NCBI GenBank assembly: GCA_037179385.1 | Contig: CM074188.1 | Span: forward strand, 24,259,318 to 24,323,317 | From: Holothuria scabra | Taxonomy: Eukaryota; Echinodermata; Holothuroidea; Aspidochirotida; Holothuriidae | Direction: 5' to 3' | Length of the DNA: 64,000 nucleotides | Part shown: positions 10,408 through 22,821 of the stretch, piece by piece | Position numbering within the stretch: the first letter of the stretch is position 1 | Layout: each line of letters opens with the position of its first letter | Notes under the pieces: model-generated | What the model was told of the DNA's origin: nothing | Databases searched by the model: none | What the model saw: the letters and a program-made list of their open reading frames with translations, nothing else | Position numbers and translations under genes: made by a program

Positions 10408-10715
10408 TTAAAGGCCAAATTCTCTCACCCCAAACAGCACCAATTTTCCTGACCTTCTTACTGAAGCCCCTCCCACAATTATCTGAATCAATCCCTCATT
10501 CAGACACAGCCTGTTTATTGCTTCAGGGTGAATATGAAAAAGCTCAATGTGTGTAATCAAAACACTCTCAGTACAGTTCATGCTGTGTAGCATAAGATTT
10601 GGTGCTCTGCGCATTGTTTGAAGTAGCTGTCAATCAAAGAGCTGAGCCAATTGACTAGAATTTTGGTAAACCCCTATAAGAATTGCAGTTTCGGGTGAGA
10701 GGATTGGTCCTTTAA
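10408..10715 (+). mobile_element. MITE-B, complete
   Basis: TTAA at both ends (10408-10411 and 10712-10715) flanks inverted termini: 'aggccaaattctctcacccc' at the left and the complement of 'gggtgagaggattggtcct' at the right. It has the internal landmarks shared by all MITE-B copies: 'cccctcccacaattatctga', 'tgtttattgcttcagg', 'atcaaaacactctcagtac'. Non-coding. TTAA target sites suggest the piggyBac or Kolobok superfamilies; the AGG terminus favours the latter. Confidence 0.8.
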
Positions 10716-11582
10716 ACAGCCGTTTGTGTGGTCATGTCAGTTAATTTAGACATCCAGAAATCTTCGATGGAATTCTGTTTGTTCTGTTTTCGCCACTATT
10801 ACTATTTATCGTTGTTTACCTGAATGACTATCAACAATATGTAATATAGAGATTGTTACTGATACTTCTACTCGTCTCATTGTAGATGATAAGATCGTTT
10901 TCCATGTGACGTCAGAGAGAATACCCTATACACCAAGTGCCTAGGTTTAATTATTTATGGACGATAAGCTCTGTAGTGGACGGAACACCTTGCAACTCGC
11001 CTCTGTTTTTATCAGGTCATGTATTTGCTGTCCAGTAATACTTCCAAGATAACATATAAACCATGCCTTTACTTTTTCAAACTTTTTTATGGTATTAAAA
11101 TTTATGGTTCAAATGCTGCAAAATATGCCATAATTTCAACCCATTATAAGTTTTTCGAAATAAGCTACTTAAGTTATCAACTGATAAAACAAGACACCAC
11201 CCTCCAAGTACAGAAGCAGTAGATTCATATCGAGTAGTGAGGCAGCCAACGTGTCCACGTGAAGCAGTGTGTTGTATGATCGTCGGCCTGGTGGTCTGAG
11301 TTGAGGGCGGACGATTTTCAAATATTAGGTGTCAAAATGTGGAATCTAGTTCCGTGTATATGCTTCCTTTGGCATCAATACGGGGGCAAGGGGGTCATGG
11401 CCCTTCTTCTCCTACGCCACCGATCGAGTATAAATTATTTATTTTATTTCCAATTTTGCTCTATGTGTTTTCTCATCTGTTAACATTGCAATATTTCTTT
11501 TCAACGTATAACTTCTACAACCGTGTTAACATGAATCCGGTTCCTAAGTGATTTTGAGGTTTTTCGGCCATTTGTGGGGTGG
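10716..11582. other. Intergenic, nothing recognised
   Basis: No gene or shared repeat seen. Confidence 0.4.
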
Positions 11583-11772
11583 CACACGCGTAGCCAGGAT
11601 TGTGTCATGGGGACGGTTTTGGTGTCATGGAGAGGGGTTGGCGGCACGACATGAGGGAAAAGTCTAAGGATAGAGAGAAAAACCGCTATTTTAGGTGTTT
11701 TTGTATTGCAAGGTTGGGTCATGGAGGTTTCTAACCCCCTCCCCCCCCCATCACCCCGTGGCTACGCCACTG
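11583..11772. mobile_element. hAT-like MITE (family H)
   Basis: The ends are 'cacacgcgtagccagg' and 'cgtggctacgccactg'. The interior 'gacatgagggaaaagtctaa', 'gatagagagaaaaaccg', 'ttgcaaggttgggtcatgg' is shared with 48794-48975 and 54682-54846. Flanking 8-mers (tgtggggt / tgtagggg) match at 6 of 8 positions, depending on the exact end chosen. Confidence 0.6.
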
Positions 11773-12000
11773 TGTAGGGGTCCATCTGTTCATTGCTTCC
11801 GTCCAAATGTATTATGAATAATTTAATTCAAAATATGAATTTCGTCTGCTTATTATGGGGTTTCGGGTTGCTTGCAGCAATCTGTTGTATTGGTAATTAC
11901 AATTGTTACTAAAACTAAGACTGGTGGACAATTTTTCAATATTACTTGACTGCCGGATTCGTGTATAAGCAACCTCAAAGGAGATCTCTTAGACTATCAT

Positions 12001-12409
12001 CCGCGGTCACACAACGAATTCGTTGGATTCCGATCCGATTTTTTCGGGTTTTTTTTGTTAAAATCTTCTCCCATCTCTGGTATAAAAGAGCCAAAAATTT
12101 GCCAACCATTGTAAAACAAAAGTTGTACTACAGGACTATAGAAATGAAATTTATGCAAATTATTTTGTGACGTCCCATCGATAGACAGATTTTAACGGAC
12201 TACGATGTCCAATAAAAGATGTACGTCGGTGTGACGTCACGAAAAATAGGTTAGCATTTTATTTTCATAGACATCAGATGCAAACCATGCATTTACAATG
12301 GTTGAAAAAATTTGTCTCTTTCGGACCAGCCACAGAGAAGCCTATTTTAACAAAAACACAGAAAGATCGGATCGTAATCCAATCCGAATTCGTTGTAGTG
12401 TGACCGCGG
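12001..12409. mobile_element. Non-autonomous DNA transposon, CCGCGGTCACAC termini
   Basis: The left end 'ccgcggtcacacaacgaatt' and the right end, read in reverse complement, 'ccgcggtcacactacaacga' continue as inverted repeats for about 65 bp, including 'gatccgat' and 'tttttgttaaaa'. The interior is non-coding. No TSD is obvious, so the superfamily is not assigned. A 75-residue frame at the right end is only the translated inverted repeat. Confidence 0.7.
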
Positions 12410-13872
12410 CTTTACACAAAAACTGTTTTGGACAATTATACTTACCGATTATGGCAAGATATGCCATCCGACATAAGGTCATACAAATGAACTTGGCCGG
12501 TCCGAACGAAATGAGTAGAAGATGAGCCGTAAAACCTCATCTCAACCTAGACCTACCTTTTGTTAATGCGTATGATGTGAAAAATCAAACCGTAAAAACT
12601 GGTCTTTTGCCTTCAAAACCGTCAAAATATATTTCGCCGTCAAAGGTAATTGTACCATCAAATGTCGTGAAGTGGTTTAAACTTAATAAGCCTTCAAAAT
12701 TTATTCCGTCACGGTCGTCTTATTGTTTGCCGTTGTAACTCATTGCGGTCCTCTACATAGAATCCGTTGTCGAAATTCATTTTATTATCAAGAAATGGGC
12801 ATAAGTCAATTATATGCCATCGCGTCATTCATCAAACGCTAGTCAAGAACTCTATGCTTTCAAAACTTATTCCACTGTCTTACGAAGTAACGTAGTCTAA
12901 AGACGTTATGTCATTTAAACTCATTCCGAGGTGAAAAAGGCTTTAGCTGCCCTATTATGTACCGTGGTTTTTCCCATATGGTGCGCCTACGGTGCCATAA
13001 GTCTTGACATTGAAAAATGTGGACTAGATGTTGGCGACTTCGTACAGGAGTTTTGAAGGCGAAACTGGCTTAATTGCTTAGCACAAACGGCGCACAATAA
13101 ATGTGTTCCTAAACAACTCTCCCATTCTTTATGTTGCCTTTATTTATTGGTTTTCGGTCACCTGCTTAAAGAAAAAGGTTTTTGTTTTTCTAGTGTACCG
13201 GTACTTCGAATGATTTTTAGCTATTTTGTTATGTATATCAATATTTCACATGTGCTGTTGAATTCATTTGTGAAATAAATTTGAATTGAAGTGAGTTGTA
13301 AATTTAGCTTTATTGCTATCAAAATTAATATAACCGTGCATAATTTAGTTTGCTAGCTGCCACTATCGATTGATTTCAGACCTGTTTAGTGTGCCTTTTT
13401 GGATGTTCCTGCTTTCCTTTCCTAATCGGAGTGTTATCAAATTTTTAAACAACTACTCGTTAATTTGTTGCACAACAGATCAACAGTCTATTTAGTAATC
13501 CATGTGAACCCCCACGTCGCTTCCTCACCTAGCGTTAACCAGCCTGTGAGTCGACAAGCTGAAACAATGCCACAAAACTTAAAATGAGTCCTGGAACAGG
13601 GAGTGAGGGAACTGGAATGACTATAAGATATAGCTCATGAAAGCTGATAGTTCATGCAATCAAGATAAATACATGGCGCTGTCTAAACTTTCGGTTTGGG
13701 GGGAAACCTGATTTTGAATTACCGTAACACAAGAAGTCATATCTTCAACAGGAGAGAAGCAACCGTTCCGAGAGGGTCCCCTTTTTCATACTTTATATTT
13801 CGCATGTATGACTAACGAAGCGAACATTTCGTCGTCCTCAGCAAAGAATCACCACATAGACTGGCGTGTACC
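12410..13872. other. Intergenic, nothing recognised
   Basis: AT-rich, with only short chance frames. No shared repeat noticed. Confidence 0.4.
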
Positions 13873-13964
13873 GGGCCAGTGAGTCACAAATGGAGAAAAT
13901 GGCCTTAGCCGGCTCCACTTTAAACCAATTGGTTAGAAACTGGTCAGTAAGACTCCATCTAACC
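13873..13964 (+). mobile_element. SINE-T 3' fragment
   Basis: Matches the SINE-T body and end: 'ggccagtgagtcacaaatgg', 'accaattggttagaaactgg', 'actccatctaac'. The tRNA-like head is missing. Confidence 0.7.
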
Positions 13965-15326
13965 ATGGAAGTACTACCTCTAGCCTAACCTACATAAATT
14001 TTTCGCTGCAAAGTCCTCTTAGTAGAAATGTTATTATTCCCTCTTGATTATAACAACTGCCTTTCCGAGAGACTTACCAAGGTTAATTCAGCGTCAGAAA
14101 ACAATCAGAGATTAAACAACGATTGGTCGTGTATTAAAACAGAATAATGCAAGATGGGGCTGCTGCAAGTAAGAGTGCACGAGGGCACATCGCAGTTTCA
14201 ATAAGCGAGTTTGGTAATTCGTCAGCCACATGGAATTGTGGGACACAGCGTGTGATATACAAAGCGAGCTCAGAGCGGAGCGTACAACGTTCTCTTGTTT
14301 TCGTCAGTATGTGCATATCACATTACCTAAGTGTTTAACCAAGTCGAACGAAAATAGGGGTCTCAGTGGTACTTTATGGCAAATTGCAAATTTTCATATC
14401 AAACTCAGATTTTTGAACACGTGTTGTAGTTGCGCGATAGGTTTGTTTACCCCGACGATTTGGACGATGTGCGCATGTGCATAGCCACCAACACGAATTA
14501 CCGGACTGACTTACATTCAGAAGGGGCATTATTCTGCTCTTATCATGTAAAAGGTTCAGGCCAGGCTTGTTCATTCATACACGTGACAACAACAATATGT
14601 TTGTTTAACTGGCGCACAAATACAAAATTTCGTATGTAGATAACCACATTAAAACCAGCACGATCCCGCGAGTAAAATGGTTCGGACTTATATAAATTGC
14701 GTTTGTCCATTCATTTAGGGAGTTTCTCATGGAATTAAACCTACGCACAGTCATGTGATGGAATTGGACCAATGGAAGTTGAGGCTTACTACAAAGTATG
14801 AACAGCTTTCTGGTATGAATGGACTAAGACTCATGAAGCATTAATATAATGACACATTTGTACTAAAAGTAACATATTGTTTGCTGTTATTTTAAAAACC
14901 CGTGCGTACAGCCCGCTCTTATTCCTATATTTGATTATTTGTTTACCATGGGTGAACAAGTAAGCACGAGAGTTACAGTCTTTTTGTCAAGCGCCCTCCT
15001 TTTTATAAAATAAACTGATAGCCAAGACTAAAGGCTTCCTGCTTGACCTGACTGATGGCTATCTGGATTTGGCTCCACAAAACCACAAGTCTATTACATC
15101 CTACAAATAGCAAAGTTGCGTTGAGCTATGCGGAACACTGTAATGTAGGTCATATCAGAGAGCTTCCAGGCTGGTCAAATCACCTACATTTAAGATGATG
15201 GACCTTGCAATATCGTGAAGTGTTACTGGCAATTACTCTGTGCTTGTTCTGTTCCCTAGGGCCAAAAAAGTTATCAGATAGGCCTAGGAAACATTTATCA
15301 CAAATAGTTAAAATGCGAAATGGGTG
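13965..15326. other. Intergenic, nothing recognised
   Basis: Several overlapping frames of 60-85 codons on both strands at 14130-14640 show no recognisable domains, and none is clearly favoured. Confidence 0.4.
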
Positions 15327-15566
15327 CACTCTAAAAAATATTTAAACGATTTTGTTTAAAAATTAGGATACTCACGAAGATGAGTATTTCTACTCGAAAT
15401 AAGTGAGTACTTCAACTGAATTTGTGCAAAATTTTACACAAATTGCTGAATTTGTGCAAAATTTTACACAAATTGAGTTGAAATACTCACTTATTTCGAG
15501 TAGAAATACTCATTTTCGTGAGTATCCTAATTTTTTTACAAAATCGTTGAAATATTTTTTAGAGTG
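15327..15566. mobile_element. Near-perfect palindromic foldback element
   Basis: The two halves are reverse complements with few mismatches over arms of about 115 bp. The left arm starts 'cactctaaaaaatattt' and the right arm ends 'aaatattttttagagtg'. Both contain 'gagtatttctactcgaaata'. At the centre, 'ctgaatttgtgcaaaatttt' occurs twice in tandem, and that unit is itself near-palindromic. No room for coding and no clear TSD. Confidence 0.85.
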
Positions 15567-15765
15567 TGTCTAGTCATGAATTCAAGTAGGAGAAAGGGGA
15601 TGGCCGTAAAACCCATGGACATACGGCATTTTCGGGATTCACTTAGGAAACAAAACGATTTGTTGTTAATAATATCATAGTTGTGTATACGAATATGCAA
15701 CCCATGACCTCAAAGGAGAAGGATTTTCAGACTGCACTTTTAAAATTTAAGGTGGTTTTCATCCG

Positions 15766-16055
15766 TCACCCTATACATTTGTAATTAACTCAACTTTCTT
15801 ACTTCTAGCCCCGCCCTGAAACTCATCCTTATACTTGAGAACTTCTGGCCTATTGTTTCGGGTCCTACCCTAGTTGCCCTTGGCAACTCCGTGGGTGAGC
15901 ATATAAGGTCCCAATGTGGAATGGAAACACTCTCAGTACATGATGTGTAATATAACCTATACGAATGGAATTTGTTCTGAATCAAAGAGCTATGCCAATC
16001 GGAGAATTTTTTGTAGACTTCTGTCTGGTAAAATTGAAGTTTGAGGTGCATGACG
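15766..16055 (+). repeat. Degenerate MITE-B copy
   Basis: Landmarks 'aacactctcagtac', 'atgtgtaatataa', 'atcaaagagctatgccaat' and 'aaattgaagtttgaggtg' are in MITE-B order with heavy divergence. Confidence 0.5.
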
Positions 16056-16805
16056 AATGATTGCTGTCAGTTATCTTATGAGCGCACACCCTTTTGGGGG
16101 CAGGAAAAGTGCGAGGAGGTTTTCAAAAGATAAATTTACTTATTCCTTGAAATGGTGCTACACGGATATAAATCGGTCTCTGTAACCAGTTTCTGGGTCC
16201 AAACATGACTTCAAAAGCGTGGCAAGACATTTGAAGGCACACAACGCAATTCGATTCCTTTAAAGTTGATTCAGAGACCGCGTTTTTCTTTACCTGTTTA
16301 ACCTGAGAAAAAAATCAACATTGTTACACTTCGTCATCTAATGTACCTTTCTTTTATTAGAAAGTTATATTGTGTTTTAACGTAGGTATAAGAGGATTAC
16401 TTTTAAGTTACATTCTGTTAAAGTCGTTACAAGGACACGCAGAAACGTTTGGAAACCTGGTCGGAAATCAGCGGCTGAGGATGTACTGTACGTAGTTCAT
16501 GTCTTCCAAACCCCGTTCATGGGCTTTCTTCTTTTGTTGTTGCTTTTGATTTTGATTTTTTACATAATTTCCAATCTTTACAAAGACAAAATGATACATC
16601 TCAGTATTTAATGATTCAGTCCCCGGCGAATGTCGGAAACATTCCGAAGGCAATGAACAGCTAGGCTTGAGGACAAAAAAAATTGGTGAAAAATTAAGAT
16701 TTAACACAGAATCAGATGCAACTCATGCCTGTGAAGGGCCATTTTCAGCTATCTTCCTATCATTTCTGCCAAATGGCGCTTTGGATAAAACTAAGGAGTC
16801 GTTAT
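16056..16805. other. Intergenic, nothing recognised
   Basis: No gene or shared repeat identified. Confidence 0.4.
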
Positions 16806-17345
16806 ATTGATTGACTGATTGATTCATTTATTTGGTAAATATAAAAACACAAAACACAAATAAATATAAAAGACAAAATACAAAAAAGGAAGCTACAGGC
16901 AAAAAACAGAAATAAAAGACATAAAATACGCTAAAAGCCTTTAAAAATCTTATTTCCATTGGGGTCTCTAACAGTCTAAGGACGAGACAAGAAACAATTG
17001 CACAAGGAAGTGGAAGAAAGTTGGAATATTGCACTTGATGAAAGACACCGGTGCACAGTAATAATGGCAATGCTCCCCTAGAGACATTGCTCTGCTAAAC
17101 GTGATTTGTTGGCAAGATGATTCTTGACGAATAATTTAAAACGGGAAAGACTTTTAATTTGCTTAAATGTACGAGGAAGGGAGTTCCAAAGTTCAATACC
17201 TGTTAAGAAAAAGGTGCGATCAGAGGATCATTTTATTCTGGGGACAAGGAAGTTAAATGGGCTACCCCTGGTACTGTGTTGATGATATCCTTCAATCTAG
17301 TAAAATTAAATTTATGATACGCGGGACAAGTGTCATTAAGAATCG
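16806..17345 (-). mobile_element. LINE (non-LTR retrotransposon) 3' end, degenerate
   Basis: Read on the minus strand, about 17300 down to 17080 encodes HQHSTRGSPFNFLVPRIK, a stop, then RTFFLTGIELWNSLP and RTFKQIKSLSRFKLFVKNHL. This layout ('STR...PR...R.FF..G..LWNSLP...K...SLS.FK...K..L') is typical of the reverse-transcriptase C-terminus in CR1/L2/jockey-type LINEs. An in-frame TGA after RIK shows decay. The reading frame stops near 17085. A non-coding tail follows and ends in a (TGATTGAT-like) simple repeat at 16806-16830, as expected for a LINE 3' end. Only the 3' end is present. Confidence 0.8.
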
Positions 17346-17771
17346 TTAAAACCAGGTTAAATTTAAGTTGTTGTACACTTATAGTTAGATATTACATCCC
17401 CGAAAAACGTACCAATATTTAGCCATTTTACTCTTTTGGGGAGTAAAAATCCCCTCATTGATAAATTTAAGTTATCCTGTAAAATATTTTCAGGGGACGC
17501 TCATGATATTAGGAGAAACCAAGTGGAGTAGTTTCTCGGAACTTCAGCAATACATGTATTGCATTGCAATTAGCTTTTAAGAAATTAAACAACCTAATCT
17601 CTAAATGTAAAATAGTGAACTACTAAAGCACTCCATTGGAGTATAAGTCACTCCAAGAAGAGTGAAATTCACTCAAAAAGGGCAAAAATTCATTTTTTAA
17701 GCGAGTGATCACCCCTTTTAAGAGTAACTTACGGTAGGCTCTCCCTCAAAAGTAAAACTTCGCTCAAGTTT

Positions 17772-17948
17772 AGTTAGATAGAGTTTTACGGCCCAGTTTC
17801 CAACCTTTTGGTTCAAGGCCCTTTTTTCAGTTGTGGCTCACTGGCTTGTTTTCCCTACTCCCTACTGCGGAGCATCACGCACAACGGCAGTAGGTTTCAT
17901 TTTTAGACTCGACCTGGGACTAGAACCTGAACCTTCCGCGTGAGTGAG
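17772..17948 (-). mobile_element. SINE-T copy, first of a tandem pair
   Basis: Minus-strand SINE-T: 'gttagatagagttttacggc', 'cagtttccaacc', 'gtggctcactggcttgtttt', 'aacggcagtaggtt'. It is shortened at the head end, where the next copy follows directly. Confidence 0.75.
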
Positions 17949-17950
17949 TT

Positions 17951-18160
17951 AGTTAATTAGATAGAGTTTTAAAGCCCAGTTTCCAACCTATTGGTTCAAG
18001 TCGAGCTGACCAGGGCCTTTTTTCAGTTGTGGCTCACTGGCTTGTTTTCCCTACTCCGTTGCTTACCAGAGCATCGTGCACAACGGAAGTAGGTTCTTTT
18101 TTAGAGTCGGATGTTCTTTTTTAGAGGCGGATGCTCTTACCGTTAGACCAAACACGCGGT
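17951..18160 (-). mobile_element. SINE-T copy, second of a tandem pair
   Basis: Starts again at 'attagatagagttttaaagc' and runs through 'ggttcaagtcgagctgacca' to the head remnant 'gatgctcttaccgttagacc'. A 15-bp piece (ttcttttttagagtcgg-like) is duplicated near 18097-18130. Confidence 0.75.
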
Positions 18161-18206
18161 CTCTCTAATGGAGTGCATTCACAGTTTTCACTCTATAGGG
18201 ATTGAC

Positions 18207-21200
18207 TAAGTTAATTCGTTTACATTTAGAGAGTAGGAGAAGAAACAAAGAGAAGTAAAATTAAAGGACTCGGCATAACTTTTGCACAAATGGTAATGCA
18301 AATTTATTTATAATTTTGATGCCGTAACAGGGAACATTTCAAGCAACATTGTTTGCTGTAGCATATGCTGAAGGGTAACTTTGAAGATCTGCAGGGAAAG
18401 ATATGTTCAAACATTCATGCAACAGCATCAAAATTCAAGGACAAGCAGGGTTTCGAAATATAATCCATGCTGTGATGTCGCTTCTTGAAAAAGCAACAGA
18501 GACACCCCAGTACATCAAAGGCGGTGTGGGGTGTAACTGATACCTGAGTTTGGTACATGATCTGTGACCTCAAATGAGCTATGTTTTCATTGTTTTCACA
18601 CTGTGTGAAAAGCAATTAACACATGGTGACTGACCTGTTAGCTAACCCCAAATGATACCTCACTTTTTGTGTATTCAAACACATCTTTTACTGTCAATCA
18701 ATAAATGAGGTATGAATCTTGACTTAATCAAATCTGCATGTAGTGGGCTTATTTTCCTCCCTGAAGCGATAAGAGTTAATCAGGCAGAGAGGAAGAATGT
18801 AACAAAAAGTAAGAGGGCTGTTTCATCATGCAAAAACAGAAGGAATCTGGGGCAATGTTCCCCTAATAAATAACTTTCTTTGGCTTTGTTGAAAAGTGGA
18901 ACTTGTTATCAGTAACAGAAAAAATAGATTGAAATATCTTGAGTTAGAAAAAGGTACTGCAACACGTTTTAAGAAAATATGTGGAATATTTTTGTCTCTC
19001 TTACGCGACCCAACTGAAAATCTTCTGAACTACCCCATCAAAATGATGGGTTTTCCAATGTCAGGTATACAATACCACTTGATCACGGAGAGACTCCAAC
19101 CATCACTGCCCGAGCTTCGATCAAAAGGAAATTCTGAACTTCTGCAAAATTAAAAATGAACCTAATTTCAATTTCAGAGTTAACAAAATTTCTGCTAGCG
19201 GCCATTACACAGTTGCAGGCAAAATATGTTTTCTCGTGCCATCTACTCCCTTTGACACACCATCGAAATGAAAGATGTTTCATTCTGTGATCTATCGTTT
19301 AACGGCTAGATTAATCTCTCAGTTCCTGTATCCTTCCGCGCCAAGGTTAACTTCAAGTTCATTTGGGTCCCCGTTTAATGAACCCATCGACCTTTTTGTA
19401 ATCCCCAATGGAATATCTGTTTATCCTTATAAGTTGTCATAATCAAGGTCGGCTATTCCAGGGGTTGTTAGGCACCTTGGTCATTCCTACAACCTCAGTC
19501 GACTCAAGGCATGGAAATACTTCCTCGGACGAAATAACTTCCATGCTCAGAGAAGGAAGATCGCCCCCACAATATTCAAACGAAATAAAAGCTCCCAATG
19601 TGTACAATCAATGATCATTTTGTTTGTTGATTAGGCTACCTGTGGTTTGTGGAAATCGTGGTTTGTGCTTGGAGTTACTGTACTACGAAACAAGGTTTAT
19701 TTCTGCTGTCCAGGCTCCTGCAATTCAATAGGTAAACCTGAAGCATTGAAATCCATTCAAGCATTTCATCAATCAGTGTTGTTTAGCAAAGACAACTGAA
19801 ATTGTCTTACGGCCTTACCACTGTAATGCAATAAGACCCTACGAAAAATCTCAGCAGTTAGTTGGAGATCCGTTACTATATCGCAGAGAATCACAGACGC
19901 AGACGGAAAATTGTGTTAGATCGATAATAATAAACACTGGTAAGTGCAAAAATTTTCGTCATGGTTTTGAGGATGTATTGATTGTTTGCCCCGCAGCATT
20001 AAAGCTGTCGTTCGCTTTTTGAAACTTCCTGTAAATTAGCGTACGTTCGTATTGTAGGTAACACAACATTCATTCATTGCAAGTACGTGGTATGTTGAAG
20101 TGATAGTGACAGACTTTGCTGTTGTGTAAGTGTAACTGTTAGTTCGTAACTGAAACACACAGCTATCTTTGAGATTACTCTTACTTCCATTTGAACTACA
20201 TTTTTTCATTTCCGTTGACTCACTCACGAAATAGGCCATGAAAGTTCATGAGAATTTGTTGAGGAATGTCAGAGAAAAGGCCTACAGACCGGGGGGGGGG
20301 GGGGAGGTGGTGAGGGGGTGGTCAAGGGTGGCAAAGTCTCCTAAGTATTTTTCAAAGGTGACGAAGTCCCCGCCTAAATATTTTTCACCCCCCCCCCCCC
20401 CCTTGGACTTTGAAGTTTGCCATTGACTTAATGCATTTGTACACATTTGACACTCTGGAAACCTTTTCCCCCTTGAGGCTAAGTTTTCGTCCCTGCCTGG
20501 CTTCGGGCGTCCGACGGAGGGGGAGACCCGGAGAAGTTGAACGTTGATCGGAAGGAGGCTAGTAGACCTATGATGTGTCAAAATATTGCCGCATTATGGC
20601 GTTAGGTCATTGTTTGACTGCCAGGCGATGATGTAGTGTCCGGTAAACATTACAAATCCAGTTAAGCCAGCTAGACCTCTAATACACAAGGCCGTAGCAT
20701 CGGGCATGGAGGGAGGTGTTTCCCCCAAAATATCAGAGAAGGGACCCATTTTAATTCTTAAATTTACCTCTCTCCTATTGGCCTAGCTACCTCTCAAGCC
20801 TCAGAATGACGATCAATACATCCGGTGCATCTTCCCCCCAAACAACAACCCCGTTTACGGGGCCTGCTAATACCGTGACTACATAACATATAACGAAAAT
20901 CCTAAAATATAACATGCGCATTTACACTGCCAACGAATGCCAGTGTAAGGTTTATAAACGCAACCTGAGTTCGATATGTAATAAACATTAACCCCCCCCC
21001 CTCCAGCTTTGACGTCCCTTTAGTACCCTCCCTGGCCGCACACGAGGCAGCATAGAACAACCAATACCAGTGTGTACTATAAAGAATATAAATTAAAAGG
21101 ACTATTGGGTCCTTATGACGTCTTCAAACTAAAACATAGCCAACATGTAGCGGATCTGTAGTCCGCTCGATTCTGTTAGAATGGAAAATGACTTCACTCT

Positions 21201-22177
21201 ATCCAATTTCCAAGTTAATGTATTCCTCGAACAGTCTCCTTTGCAATTAAACATGTAAATGAGATCGGTAGCCGTCCATTGCTACAAAGATTATAGCTTC
21301 ATGGATGACGTCATCACGAGACCTAAGGTATTGTTTTAATCGAACTCCTGTCGAATTTTACTCCCTTCCATCCCTTAAATGCTCTTGACAAATCGAGTTT
21401 TCCATCCTTGGTAGTTGAATTCCCTTAGTAAAATGTCTGAACAGAGAACATCTCCTGTTTTCTTGATCGAATATTTGGGGGATGCAGACTAGAATATTTG
21501 AAACTAACATAATTCACTTCAGTCCATTTGTGAGTGTTCTGCTCTAAAAATTAGTTTCGGTTGGATGACAATCGCTGATGTTGCCAACCTTTGTAGCAGG
21601 TGTAGAATGGGAAAGATATTTTGTCGGGACGTAGTTTACATGTTCATATCACCGATGCAACCAATGTAGATGATATCTCACATCCGCCGGTCAGTCAATC
21701 TCGAGAAATGTAACCATGTTGCAAAGTGTGAAGAGGTCAATTTTAAAGGGAAATATTGCGTTTAAAATGCTCCAACATTGCATTAAAAGTAAAAAATCGG
21801 TCTCAACAATAAACCCCAGCTATAGCTTCATCTCCTCAAAATACTATGTCCAAGAAGAGTTATGGGAGGCTGCATCTTTTGAAATGTTGAAAGTTTGGGT
21901 GAACAAATTATTCTTGAGCAAAAAAAGCTGATTTTTTATCTGAGGGAAACTTATTTCTTGAAAACAAGGCTACCATACTGCCTTACTTTTAATTTTTTAT
22001 CACTCTTTGCCAAAAAATATTGGATTTAAAAAGATGAAATTTCCTTGTAAAAAAACACGATATATCCCTTTTAGGTTGGTTCATCCTGTGAAGGTAAGGG
22101 ATTACATTTTGGCTCAAGCTGAACTACTATAGCTCCAAAAGAACAAAGAAACACCAAAACATGGCAAATTCGGTTAT
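18207..22177. other. Intergenic, nothing recognised as a gene
   Basis: About 4 kb without an identifiable gene. At 20290-20402 a G-run and a C-run bracket two imperfect direct copies of a 'gaagtccccgcctaaatatt'-like unit of about 30 bp. This may be a small inverted-end repeat related to others with C-runs. Short C-rich tracts also occur near 20835 and 20993. Confidence 0.4.
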
Positions 22178-22484
22178 TTAAAGGCCCAATTCTCCCACCC
22201 CAAACAGTATCAATTCTCCTAACCTTCTTATTTAAGCCCCTCCCACAATTGTCTGAAATTCATGCTCATCCAGACACAATCTCAGTTTATTGCTTCAAGG
22301 TGAGTAAAGAAAAACTCAATTGATGTAATCAAAACACTCTCTCAGCACCGTTCATGCTTTGTAATATAAGCTTTGGTACTTTGCATTGTTTGAATTAGCT
22401 GTCAAGCAAAGAGCTGAGCCAATTGAGAATTTCGGTACCCCCGTACCAAAATTGTAGTTTGGGGTTAGAGGTTTGGCCCTTTAA
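22178..22484 (+). mobile_element. MITE-B, complete
   Basis: TTAA at 22178-22181 and 22481-22484. The left end is 'aggcccaattctcccacccc' and the right end 'ggggttagaggtttggccct'. Internally it is collinear with the 10.4-kb copy. Confidence 0.8.
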
Positions 22485-22821
22485 TCAGTACAAAAATGAT
22501 GGCATCACAATAAATGCGCAATCGTCCATTTTAAATCAATTTGGGCGCCTCTTCATTTAATATCTTATATAGTTTGAGAATGTCATGTAATGATGGGCTT
22601 TAAAACCATTTGAAATGATTTTGAACTCTTCGTAGTTTTTATTTTATTGGAAGTCGCGTTTTCCCAATCCAATCCAAATAATCCTGTAAGCTGTTAACCT
22701 ATGTGACACATAAATAACCCCAACAGTAACAGTCACACCGGCCCCATTTAATGATGTCGCGGTATAGCAACCCCCACTTCCCCATTAGTCCCACTGACAG
22801 CGGGAAGCAAGGTTGGTGTGA

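Larger units (their letters stand above)
17608..18206. mobile_element. Foldback-like element disrupted by two SINE-T copies
   Basis: The left segment (17608-17770), with 'gcactccattggag' and several 'actc' repeats, and the right segment (18168-18206), with 'ctctaatggagtgcattcac' and 'ttttcactctata', are inverted relative to each other. Between them lie two SINE-T copies. Treating the segments as ends of one element is an inference. Confidence 0.45.

Noticed and set aside
10408..10614. Short proteins predicted within MITE-A and MITE-B copies
   Set aside because: Frames are not conserved between copies, and the elements are non-coding with TTAA-flanked termini.
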